The notes beneath the pieces are model-generated. The model was not told the origin of the DNA. It searched no databases and was given only the letters and a program-made list of their open reading frames with translations. This document shows positions 34,843 through 45,330 of a stretch of 64,000 nt of DNA, one piece after another. The position numbers were made by a program, and so were the translations under genes. The stretch is taken from contig CM043787.1 in the NCBI GenBank assembly GCA_023974075.1, positions 34,257,718 through 34,321,717 of the forward strand, read 5' to 3'. Source of the stretch: Chaenocephalus aceratus. Its lineage: Eukaryota; Chordata; Actinopteri; Perciformes; Channichthyidae. Every line of letters begins with the position of its first letter. Within the stretch, counting starts at the first letter, position 1.

Positions 34843-35615
34843 TGGTTACTGTGAAATGCGTAATGGCACTGCGCCACTGGCTGCACCCGACTTTTCTAGT
34901 ACGAGGTGTGCCTATGGGTGCTGTCCTTTCACGGAAAGTGGTCACCACGGACGCATGTCTGACAGGTTGGGGAGGTATTTATGAAGGTCTCCCGGTGAGG
35001 GGTCTCTGGAGCAGAGACCTCCAGCGGGCGCACATAAATTACCTGGAGCTTTTAGCGGTGTTTCTCACCCTAAAACGCTTTCTGCCTTTCCTCAGGGGAC
35101 ATCACGTCCTCGTGAGGACAGACAATACGACCACAATATTGTATATTAACCGCCAAGGGGGTTTGCATTCTCTCCAGTTACACACACTGAAGCGCAAACT
35201 GATCCTATGGAGCGGTAGACGTCTCCTCTCTCTGAGAGCGACGCACGCACCGGGAGTGATGAACCTCGGGGCAGATCTACTGTCCAGAGGTACACCACTT
35301 TATGCAGACTGGACTCTACATCCAAGGATTTTGAGCCAGCTGTGGGTGCGCTACGGCAGAGCCGCGGTGGATCTGTTCGCATCGAAAGACAACGCTCAGT
35401 GTCAGCTGTTCTTTTCGATGCGCGATCTAAATGCACCGTTAGGCGTGGATGCACTCGCGCACGATTGGCCCCCAGGCCTTCTGTACGCATTCCCACACCT
35501 GGCTCTGATACCCCCAACTCTGGCCAGAGTGAGAGAGCAACGCCACACACTTATCCTGATAGCTCCGCACTGGCCAGCTATGTACTGGCTAGCGGAGATA
35601 TATCAGCTGCTGTGA
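34843..35615 (+). pseudogene. DIRS RNase H domain and following conserved domain
   Basis: Continues the polyprotein after the slip near 34830. RNase H motifs are visible: VVTTDACLTGWGGIY (first Asp, about 34935-34980), INYLELLAVFLTL (Glu), VRTDNTTTILYINRQGG (Asp) and NLGADLLSRG (last Asp). After it come DLFASKDNAQCQLFFS and PLGVDALAHDWPPGLLYAFP, the block found downstream of RNase H in DIRS elements and often called methyltransferase-like. The frame ends at TGA 35613-35615, before the recombinase. All four RNase H carboxylates are kept, so this part decayed little. Confidence 0.8.
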
Positions 35616-35739
35616 GGGGAAAAATGGCAGCTCCCACTACGCAGGGACATACTGTCCCAAGCGAGGGGGGGGCGATCTTTCACCCACACCCAGAGCGCTT
35701 GGCTCTATGGGCCTGGCCCGTGAGTGGTACAATCTGAAT

Positions 35740-36300
35740 ACAGTGTGACATGAAGTTGACCCTGGCAGCTGCCAAGCGAGCCAGTGGCACTCATGCACTA
35801 TCTGTACAGTCTTCATTCATGCACTCGGTTCGCCCCAGGGCAAACAGAGTGTGGTTGAAGCCCAACCCTGCCTTTATCTTAAGGCGGTTGGTTCAGGTAC
35901 CACATTTGACATTGAGGCATCCTCCCCGCCACTGTATTCCTCCGGGGTACAGCGGCCGGATTTGCCGTGTCTAGCCCGTGCTTTACGCACGTACAGGGAC
36001 AGATCAAGGGTGCTTCGTCATAATGACCAACCCCTTGTGTCCTGGGCTAAACCTTATAAGGGCAAGCCTGTTACTAAGCAACGGCTCTCCAACTGGTTTG
36101 TGGAAGCAATTGCTTTGGGGCCCATACGAGTCAGAGTTCGCAGGCACCCTCGGGTCCGCGAGCTCTTTCGACTCAGGGTCTGGCTGCATCCTGGGCTCTG
36201 TCCAGGATGTCTCCCATCCAAGACATTGGTGCAGCGGCGAGCTGGTCCTCGCCGCTCACTTTTATCCGCCTCTTAACAGGCTGGACGTTCTGCTCCCAGT
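35740..36300 (+). pseudogene. Tyrosine recombinase-like end of the DIRS element, broken
   Basis: Fragments lie in several frames: KLTLAAAKRASGTHALSV (35752 on), WLKPNPAFILRR, SWAKPYKGKPVTKQRLSNWF (about 36040-36100) and GAAASWSSPLTFIRLL (about 36225-36270). The last corresponds to the C-terminal conserved block of DIRS recombinases, which normally carries the active-site Tyr shortly after an FxRxY-type motif; here the frame reads IRLLTGW and the Tyr is not seen. At least three frameshifts are needed to link the pieces. The enzyme would integrate the circular DNA intermediate; this copy cannot. Confidence 0.65.
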
Positions 36301-36320
36301 GTGACTCAAGCAGTGCTGGG

Positions 36321-36918
36321 CACCATTTGCCTCACGCAGTGCAACACATCTCCTTCGCATAGAGTGGATCAGGTTGTTGATTGTGGCCTGTGGAATGTTG
36401 GTCCACTCCTCTTCAATGGCTGTGCGAAGTTGCTGGATATTGGCAGGAACTGGAACACGCCGTCGTATACGCCGATCCAGAGCATCCCAAACATGCTCAA
36501 TGGGTGACATGTCCGATGAGTATGCTGGCCATGCAAGAACTGGGATGTTTTCAGCCTCCAGGAATTGTGTACAGATCCTTGCAACATGGGGCCGTGCATT
36601 ATCATGCTGCAACATGAGGTGATGGTCGTGGATGAATGGCACAACAATGGGCCTCAGGATCTCGTCACGGTATCTCTGTGCATTCACAATGCCATCAATA
36701 AAATGCACCTGTGTTTGTCGTCCATAAGCCTGCCCATACCATAACCCCACCACCACCATGGGCCACTCGATTGTACTGCCAAATTCTCTGAAACGCCTTT
36801 GGAGACGGCTTATGGTAGAGAAATGAACATTCAATTCACGGGCAACAGCTCTGGTGGACATTCCTGCTGTCAGCATGCCAATTGCACGCTCCCTCAAAAC
36901 TTGTGACATCTGTGGCAT
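36321..36918 (-). pseudogene. Tc1-like transposase with internal and C-terminal deletions
   Basis: Residues 1-51 hold the first helix-turn-helix (MPQMSQVLRERAIGMLTAGM, STRAVARELNVHFSTISRLQ). At about 36766 the frame jumps in phase to WPMVVVGLWYGQAYG, losing the second DNA-binding helix-turn-helix and the WTDE-type first catalytic Asp. The second Asp (LMLQHDNARPHVAR) and the catalytic Glu (MSPIEHVWDALDRR) remain. After CVALREANG the reading runs into DIRS sequence. With one catalytic Asp missing it cannot cut DNA, but the DNA-binding start is intact. Confidence 0.88.
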
Positions 36919-37174
36919 TGTGCTGTGTGATAAAACTGAACATTTTAGAGTGGCCTTTTATTGTGGCCAGCCTAAGGCACACCTGTGCAATAATCATGCT
37001 GTTTAATCAGCATCTTGATATGCCACACCTGTGAGGTGGGATGGATTATCTCGGCAACAATATTTGAGAGAAATGGTTATTTTGTGTATATAGAAAATAT
37101 TTTAGATCTTTGAGTTCATCTCATGAAAAATGGGAGCAAAAACAAAAGTGTTGCATTTATATTTTTGTTCAGTG
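36321..37174 (-). mobile_element. Tc1-like element, 5' part with transposase, truncated at 3' side
   Basis: On the minus strand it begins at 37174 with CACTGAACAAAAATATAAAT next to TA (37175-37176), then the terminal repeat, leader and transposase. The 3' end is missing: similarity stops near 36320 at the DIRS end. Within the terminal repeat about 50 bp are deleted relative to 30394-30712, between CGGCAA and CAATATTTGAG (near 37056). Confidence 0.9.
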
Positions 37175-37236
37175 TAATAATAATAATAGATTTATTTTTT
37201 TGAGCATTTTAACAGGTGCTCAAAGAAGCTTTACAG
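37175..37236 (-). mobile_element. SINE/LINE 3' tail fragment
   Basis: On the minus strand this reads TGTAAAGCTTCTTTGAGCAC, a spacer, then a short AAT/ATT-rich tail. It matches the 3' end of the SINE at 57650-57712 (TGTAAAGCGCTTTGAGCAC...). The Tc1 end at 37174 abuts its (TAA)n tail, consistent with Tc1 insertion at a TA within that tail. Confidence 0.6.
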
Positions 37237-38640
37237 ATATAGTGAAAAGAAAAGAACACTTGGCAGTAAACTTTAAATACGTGGGATTCTTCAGTCAAAT
37301 GGAGGCTAACTGTTGTAGGATGAAATATATTAAGTCGTCAGTTGATAATCAGAAAAAAGAATCATGACTTACATCATAAAGCTTTGGGCATTTAGGGTCC
37401 AGCAAATATTTTGGGACTGAATGCCATAGCAGAGTTACAAAAATCGTGTCTTCGGTACAAATGTTTAAGGGATAATGTGTTTCTTGTACAGCTGATGCAG
37501 AGTCAGAGTAAATCATTATCTCATTGGTATTAATGGAATAATACAGCAATTTAAAATCAAATAAGCAAAGATATCAACTTTGGTATTTGACATTCTAAAA
37601 CAAAGCCAATTGTATGAGCATCCTTGAGGCCAAAAACAATTTTGACTTTATGTGTTCATCTATAATACATAACCACCAGCTCTTACAGGCCTAAGCAGTA
37701 TGCAGAATGTTTACCACATCATTCTCAGTAGGTGCATTTGATGCTCTATAAAGACACCAGTTACAAAAACAGAGGAACCACTAATCAAATCAAATACATT
37801 AAAGTAAACATTTACAGTCAGCATGATGGAAGGGTTTACATAAGTATCAGTGTGGGTAAGAAGTGGGAAAATGGTGGGTGATTGTACTAGTAAACGGAGT
37901 CTGGAGGAGCAGTAGCGAGAGAATAAGCACAGATTGTAGTAACTATGGCAGCACTGTGTCAACTGTACGGAGAGAGTGTGACACCTCAGGATCTGATTGA
38001 ACAACACAAACAGAGTCTGCCCAGAGGCTTAGCAACAATGACACAGACACCATCAATCAACTAAGTCAATGATTCTGATTGGTCAGTGTGTGTTTTTTTT
38101 CCTCAAGGGAAGGTGGCAAGCAGCATCGTTTCTTTGAATGTATGTCAGACACCACAGCTATCAATCATCAGAATGCTGGGTTTGATTGCCTGTCAATGTG
38201 ACCAAGTGTCTGTTTGTCATACAGAACATGTTTTTCTGGTGACACAGCGGACATGCATTCCTGCTCACCTGTCTGTGTGAGGTACACTTGTTTCCTTCTC
38301 TGTAACCATGTGTACTTACATGCATCACAAATGGAACTAAATGCTATATTGCTCGCATATTTAAATTGTCTGTACTTACACACACACACACAAACGTGTA
38401 TATATGAGCATATTAACATATTCAGGACTAATAGACATATGACTAACTAACATATCACATTTAACCGTGACTTCAGAAGCTGCATACTCAAAATCTAAAT
38501 CAATATGAAGCAAAGCTGGGATGGATATATTTCAAATGTGCTTATCAAAATGCTAGAAATGTATTGATAGGTATGGGCACATGAAGCATGATGAGTTTGA
38601 GGCCTGCTGGAAACCCCGGGCCTAGCAGTGAGCACTGTAC

Positions 38641-38785
38641 CTGACTCTGGAGCTCCTGGGCCTGCTGAGCCTGGCTCTGAAGCTGAGGTTGGTAGAGCTG
38701 CATGCGACTCTGTTCCTCCTGAGATCCAGGCGGCTCTCTTGCAGTTCAGGCAGCGACTGAGAGATCCTTGCTCCTGGATGTCCAG
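38641..38785 (-). CDS. Coiled-coil exon with two apparent single-base deletions
   Basis: The minus-strand acceptor ccttcttttgtggttcaatag is followed by 145 bases and the donor gtacag. Three frames each carry part of one coiled coil: LDIQEQ; then ISQSLPELQESRLDL; then EEQSRMQLYQPQLQSQAQQA, QELQSQ. Switch points fall at CAAGG (38766-38770) and CTCAGG (38718-38723). One missing base at each makes 147 bases = 49 codons, phase 0 to 0, a continuous Gln/Glu/Leu-rich helix. As printed, no single frame gives this product, so the exon is either a pseudogene or carries assembly indels in short base runs. An exon restricted to 38641-38718 would also be open. Confidence 0.5.
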
Positions 38786-40706
38786 CTATTGAACCACAAA
38801 AGAAGGCAGGGCAGCGAGAGGAGGAGAAAAATCAATCCAGCACACATAGCCTATCGTCTCTGCGCAGCCACCATGCTCACTCTGTAGCTGAGGCTAAGAT
38901 ACACCATGGTTCTCTATCCTCCTAAGCAGATACACAGAAATAAAGCCAGCCAGTGTCCTGCCCCATCAATGGCAGGCCTCATATCTGCCCTCATCTGCTA
39001 TTTCTGTGTCAGGAGTATTGCTGAAGATAAACCAAATTCGATAATTATTTGAAACTAAATGGTTCACATTGGCACACATACTTAGGATTCAGTCTTTATA
39101 ATGAAAAATACAATCAATAACTCCATGTAGATTATAACTTTGAACAAGGGAAATGTTTAAATGCAGCCAATGTATATATGTATTGTTTTAAATTCTGTAA
39201 GACTTTTATGTATAAGTAGAATTTCACAGTTTGTGTTTATACAAGTGAATATTCCATTTAATACTTCCCTAATTACAACTACGAGAACGGGTTATCAATT
39301 ATATATTTAATTTAAACACTGAAGTGACAAAGACAACACAATACTATGAAAGTTATACATTATTGTGTAATAAAAAAATAAATGAAGTAATGCACACAAT
39401 GTAGCCATAGCAGACAGTGAGATGAACTGTTCTTACAAATCTGGCAACAAACAGTTTCCTGCACAGTAAGCGATAATAAAAAGGCCACTAATTAATACTA
39501 CCTCGCTGTGCTAAATCACAAAAGAGGAAGGGATAGAGGGGGAGAGAGAGAGCCAAAGACAGAGAGAGAGGAAGAGGTGGGAGTTTGTGAGAAAGGAAGG
39601 GAGGACAGTAAGAGGAAGACAAACCAGACCTAGCTCCAGGTTTACTTGAGGCTGTAATCCAGTGCGCTTGATGATCCTGCAGTGTCGTTGTTACAGAAGG
39701 AATTATAACCAGACAAGATGGAGACCCAGACAGACAACAGGACAAACCATAATTCAACCATCTGCATACAGGCTGGCAAGTCCTCCATGAAATCAACAAA
39801 AACCGAGAGTAAAAACCTGTTCACAGCCCCGTTTCATCTCCGTGTCCATTCTTGCTTCTCGAAGTAAGTCAAACAAAAGAGGCTGGCGATTATTCCTGAA
39901 TTAAAAGTACAGATTATGCAGAAATCCATTTCACGGAATTGCTTAAAACGTGTCTCATCCGTTAGCACTCTCTTTCTGTATGCGATCCACACCGATAACC
40001 CTGGTCTTGCTTTCTTTGCCTCACAATCGCTCCCTCTCTCTCTATTCTCCCCTCCTAAACTGATCAATACTTCATTTAAATCATGACATTAGCACACTAC
40101 TACTGGAAGAAAAGGGAGAAAACAAATACACATGAGCTTCTAATGTTACGAAATAACGGATGTGCAATGATGGAGGAGGATTTCTTTAAAATATAACGTA
40201 AAAACAAAGGACAGAAATACATGCAATACTGTGCAGTGGGCTGTAATGCTGTTTTGATTTGAGCTCAAGAGCCTCACACTGATCAATACACATTTAAATC
40301 CAGGCTGAGGAGAGCGATCACAATATCTCTTCTCATCAGAAAAGGCAAACATGCTATCCCAATTATCATCTCAAATGACTAGTGTCAAGGGAACACACGT
40401 TGGATGCTGATAGAGGAATATTTCATATTTATTCAGCACCATTTTTACATTAGCACCCGAGCGCATAATTGCCTAATATATATGCACACTCACACTTTTA
40501 TCTATTCACATAATTCACAATGAGCGCAATCAATACTGCCCTCTCCATACTCTGCTCCATGCTCATAAAGTGCGTCTGCATTAGATCATATAATAAGCCA
40601 TTCAGAAAAACCCAGAAGAACACCGGCTAATTTCCTGGCGCTCATTGAAATTGCGAGCGAGAGCAACTGGCTAATCTGTCTGTCGTCATTAAACCCGGAT
40701 ATTTAC

Positions 40707-40790
40707 CTGAGCAGTCTGAGAGTCACGGGCCTGGTGAGGGAGCAACGCATCTCTTTGGAGTCTCTGGATGGTCTCATCCCGCAGAGATAA
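40707..40790 (-). CDS. Coiled-coil exon of the minus-strand gene
   Basis: The minus-strand acceptor tgatcggcttcttctcag is followed by exactly 84 bases (28 codons, phase 0 to 0) and a strong donor gtaaat. It reads LSLRDETIQRLQRDALLPHQ, ARDSQTAQ: heptad-like and charged. It precedes 38641-38785 in transcript order and matches its phase, supporting one gene. Just upstream lie a CCAAT box and an E2F-like site, so this may be close to the 5' end of a transcript. Confidence 0.45.
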
Positions 40791-40959
40791 CTGAGAAGAA
40801 GCCGATCAGGTCAGGTTTTCTCCATTCCAAACATGGGTGAACAGAGGCGAGGACAGGAGAAAAGAGAGAAGAGAGAGGGGCAGACCGCGAGCCCAACACT
40901 TGGCGGGAAGTGGTGGAAATAGAGCCGAAGTCAATCACTCGGGGGAACATGCACTTCCA

Positions 40960-40990
40960 TATAGTCTGGCGCCAAAGTCGACCAATGAGC
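40960..40990 (-). promoter_or_regulatory. Possible promoter elements (CCAAT box and E2F-like site)
   Basis: GACCAATGAG (40980-40989) is a CCAAT box read directly and TGGCGCCAAA (40967-40976) contains TTTGGCGC, the E2F core, on the minus strand. They lie about 180 bp upstream of the acceptor of exon 40707-40790 in a locally GC-richer patch. Close CCAAT and E2F motifs are common in promoters of proliferation and ciliary genes. Two short motifs can occur by chance. Confidence 0.2.
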
Positions 40991-43900
40991 AATTAGGCAG
41001 ACGAGACTAAAGTTATTGATCGGGGGTTCGGGCTCTTTTCTCAGGGCTAACTAGCCTGCCTGAGGTTGTGTGATGGCTGCTACAGCTGTGGACTGCAAGA
41101 CAAGGAAAGGCATTACCAGAGAAAGTGGGAGGAAGGGCAAGTCTTTCTCTCCTCAGGCCTTGCTCTTGAGTTGGGCACTGGACATTGTCATTTCGGCTCC
41201 TATTGATTGTCACAACTTTAATAAGCCTTCATATGAACGCTTAGGGGAGTGCAAACACCCAATCATATATATTTTGGAAAGCAAATGGTCTTTGCAAAGC
41301 ATCAATGACAGTACATTTGTTTTTCATTTTCAAATGACAGAATAATGAGATTTTCTATGGATTGAAGTTTAAATTGTAAATAGACATTATAATGCTGCTA
41401 TTCTGACACTTTAGGGTGAGACAAAAATCCTAACAACAATGCTTAGCTAACATAAGTTAAACATTCAAGGCCATCTCGGTGCCAAATGCAAGAGTTGTTT
41501 TTAACATAAACCATTAGCTGGCTTTAAATGACAGCATACTGTGTTATTATTATAGGCTACATGGTGTGTACGTTTATTGTTCTCTAACTGTCAAAATGTT
41601 GTGTAACAACATTTAATTATATGATCACAACATTTTTGATGGGGATATTAGGTTTCTTTTTTTGTCTTATTAGCCAACAGCAAATGTGGTGCTGATGTAG
41701 CCGCTAGGTGGCTCGTGCTAACAAGCTGTGGCTCTGCTGTGCACGAGATTGGCTCAAGTGGATGTATGGGCAAGAACTAGATACCGTGGTTCTAGCCCCC
41801 TGATCACCATAGAAGACTATAGCCTAAAATTACAAGAAGATATCAAGATGGTAGGGCCTGTGCCAGGGAAATGTTGTCATCACTTGTGTACATTAGGAGG
41901 AAGTGGAGGCAGGTCGTCAATCTATACGTACAATCTATTGTTATTATAAATCCCACTACTTTTCTTGGCAAACTTGTGTAGTAGTCAGGTATTGGTCAAG
42001 GTGTCTATGCTAATGCCAGGGGCCGACAACAACAAAATGTCAGGTCTTATGCCCTGACCAATGGGCTGATTGACTAACCATTGAAATCAATGCTAACCCT
42101 CAACCAGCTACAATTTGGGGTCCTTGCAACAGTCAATACGGCGTTTTTTTTTTTTAATGTTTAAGAGTCTACAATATATACAATATTGTGAGAATGCAGT
42201 TGATGTTAATCAGTCACCTAATCCATTAAAACAACATTTGCTTAGGAGGAACACCTACAAGAGTTTCACAGCAGCATGTATAGAAATAAATTGCTGACCA
42301 ATTCTGCAAAAATAGAGATCAGTTATGTATGGCTTGCACACACCATAACAGTGTACCACTGTATAGCACCTGCATGTGTCGTGCTAGTCAAATGCAGGAA
42401 AAATAATTAAGCATAATTTAACCTTTAAGAGGACGGTGCAAGGCGAAAAATGTGTTTAATTATTCCTTCCTGGCTTCTTTTTTAAAACAAGACACAGGAT
42501 TTATATAACTAAAATGAGATTTTGTTTGACAAAGGTTGGCCTTTTCTTTAATGTATTTTGTATTAACATATTGTTAGATTGTTTTGTCTAGCTTTTGTAT
42601 TATTTAAATAAAAATACTTACTGCATGTTCTGAACGATGCTTCCAGGAGAAATAAAAAGATCTGTGATGCAATATATCTTCAGCCCCAGCCCTTGTTCAC
42701 ATCAAACATTACATCCTGTTATATATTAGTAATGTTGCACATTCAATTGGAGTGAATATTATGAGGAGTATGCAGAGAAGGTTTTGTACATACTTGCCAA
42801 AATAAGAAAATGTATGAATATGTGCTATATCCAGAGGTAGTGCACACCCCTTTTGCTGTGGCTTGTGCCGTTGTATGCAGTGCTTTCTTGTGATTTGAAA
42901 ATCAATTCTGATATTCCAAAGGGGAGAGGAATGATAATGAAAGGGCACATAAAAAAAAAACCTATCTGAGGCGATTGCTCATTCCTCACAGCTCCTTGTG
43001 CCTCTGCATCAGAAGGACACCTTTAATATTTGGATTTCCACGTCACTCTAGACTAAATCCCTAGCAACCACCATAGCAACATACTCTGAGTTCAACGTGA
43101 AATGCATGGCAAGTTCCCTGCTACCACCAGCCAGAGAACAACAAGGGGAGGGAAAAAGAAGAGAATAAGATGGAGACAAATAGGCTCGAAGGACCAACAT
43201 AAGCTGAGAGGAAATAACAACCTACCACAGAAATGATCATATCAATAATCACACATGCTTGTTTTGCGACATATGCTAAACGATTCAGGGTATGAACTAA
43301 AAACCACACACATCTGAGAGCAGTTGTGTGTTATACAGACAAAGAACCTTAGAACAGTATTCTGTTCACATATGGTCAAATAACTAGGTATTACAAATGT
43401 CTCTGCTATACTTGTCTGATAAGAGCCTATCGCACCTGGGCAAATATATGAAAATGTATGTATTGCATGAATAAATATGATCTTGAGCAACGTTTTTTAA
43501 TTACTAAAGAGCTTATATTTAAATATATTGGAATGGAGGAACAATTATTATACAGAAATCTTTATGGTAAATACCTCAGTAAACACACTGGATTACCAAA
43601 CACAGACATTTGAATTTGTTTTATGAACATATATTATTGAAATGACCATAGGAAAGCATCACAGTATCGTGGTGTCTCCATGAAATGATTGTTAATTTAA
43701 ACTAGGTATGCTCCACATTAAATACATTGATTAACATTATCACAAGAATGTGAACAGGTTAAAGTGTTGATGATATTGTACCCCAAGAGGTGAAATTGAG
43801 TCACTGTAGTAGGAATATTTAAAAATGGTATTGCCCTGGTGGAATAATACTAGATTTTGTCTCATATTTTGGATATTGTATGGCATACAGATCTGTCCAT

Positions 43901-44705
43901 CTATGGTCCAAACATAATGTAACAACATCTGGCTTAAAACGCTGTTTCCTTTCATTACTCTTTCAGTGACTTAATGTTTGTCACTAAGATCCCACATATT
44001 GCATGAAACAAAGCTAACAAATGACCATATTAACAAAGTCAAAGCTGTGAATTTAAACATATTTTGGAAAACATGTGACTGCCATTCATTCTAAGAGCTA
44101 CTTTTTAAGCCCAGAAACAGTTTGATAGTGTTTGTGTGTGTTATACCCCTTTAAAACACTGAGAAAAGATAAACCCATCCCGTCTATGACTATTTATTGC
44201 CAGACAGGGCAAAAACACACTCGCTAGGGTGCTCTGAGTAGCTATTAAACAAGTGTGGAGGTGACCTCTGGTTTTTAGCGCTTGTATCTCTGACAGCCAC
44301 CGCTGCAAAGGCCATCATAAATGGATTTCCTAAAGTTTCAATCATGAAAATAAAAAATGGAAAGTACTTCCGAAGCAGGGTTGTGTGAGAGAAAGCTGTG
44401 TATAGATCATAAAGTGGGCTGCTTAAGTGCCTCACAATTCCTGGTCTTTCTTGACGGTGGACCTGACCAATAGGGACCACGGTTCAAAAGCATACCTTGG
44501 CTAAAAGATATTAGAAAACACAACTGCGAAAATCCATGTGGTGTTCATAAGACTAACTTAACAAATCTTCTGTCTCTTATTGTGCATCATCCAACAGATA
44601 TTCAGAAGATTTAACAACATTTCTACAATGAATACATGTGAATTTGTCACTGATTCCGAATGATCTGTGCGGTAACCATGCAAACAATGCATACATATAT
44701 ATAGA

Positions 44706-44775
44706 TGTAGTGGAGAGTGTATCCACCTTCACTACATGTCAGTAGTGCTGTAAATATTCCAGCACTACATGCAGC
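44706..44775. other. Two adjacent short hairpins sharing a TAGTG motif
   Basis: TGTAGTG...CACTACA (44706-44736) pairs as one stem, and GTAGTGCTG-taaatattc-CAGCACTAC (about 44742-44770) as a second with a 9-bp perfect stem. No miRNA family is recognised; stems are shorter than a normal pre-miRNA. Confidence 0.4.
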
Positions 44776-45099
44776 ATCAGAAAGGCAGTATACATATATA
44801 ACATAACATGAAATGCTTTAAGGATATGCTGTCAGAAAAGTGGTTCATAATGGAAGATACTGTATCTTATGACCTATTGTTCAAGAATGGGAAGAATCAT
44901 CATTGCCCTCAGCTCAACAGCTTGAGTAGGTGTGCATATTAGTGACTACACTGAACATGGCTAGCTAGATAATTCATTTCGTCACTGTACACACACAATG
45001 CAGTCCCATTAGTATGGGTTAAAGGGATGGAAAAGCAGTCTACATTTAAATTAAAATCTGAAAACATCCTTTACTCGACCCTTTAGCCTTTGAAACGAC

Positions 45100-45330
45100 A
45101 GGGGCTTTGTGCAGCGAAAGCAGAGGAAGGCTCAAAAGCGGGGCCTGAATCAGCTAGATTGCAATTCAATTAATGAACCCCACAAAGGGGGATTATGCTG
45201 ACAGGATTATTTTCAACAACAATGCAGCACCCGCAGCCAATTACAGACGCACATGCTATCAATGCGGAGACTAAACCTTGTAATTCAAACCCCAAACAGT
45301 TTTCAAACAAACGCCATCAGCAGTAGCATA
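45100..45330. other. Candidate conserved non-coding element
   Basis: Unique block with GATTGCAATTCAATTAATGAAC, GGATTATGCTGACAGGATTA, CAGCCAATTACAGACGC and TTGTAATTCAAAC: repeated homeodomain and NF-Y-like cores without an open frame. Inferred from texture. Confidence 0.28.

Larger units (their letters stand above)
30713..36320 (+). mobile_element. DIRS-type (tyrosine recombinase) retrotransposon, degraded
   Basis: A GC-rich 5.6-kb insertion in AT-rich surroundings. In order it holds a leader, a gag-like ORF1 (31425-32900), a tandem repeat array (33201-33785), a DIRS-type reverse transcriptase with YLDD box, RNase H, and a damaged tyrosine recombinase-like end. No aspartic protease or integrase is present, which fits DIRS rather than Gypsy/Copia. 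Several frameshifts interrupt it, and a 90-bp L2-like tail sits in its leader. The exact ends are set by where Tc1 similarity stops. I could not make out the DIRS inverted terminal repeats. Confidence 0.85.

Noticed and set aside
39834..40067. Minus frame containing TDETRFKQFREMDF
   Set aside because: Protein-like only over a short part and without usable splice sites on both sides.
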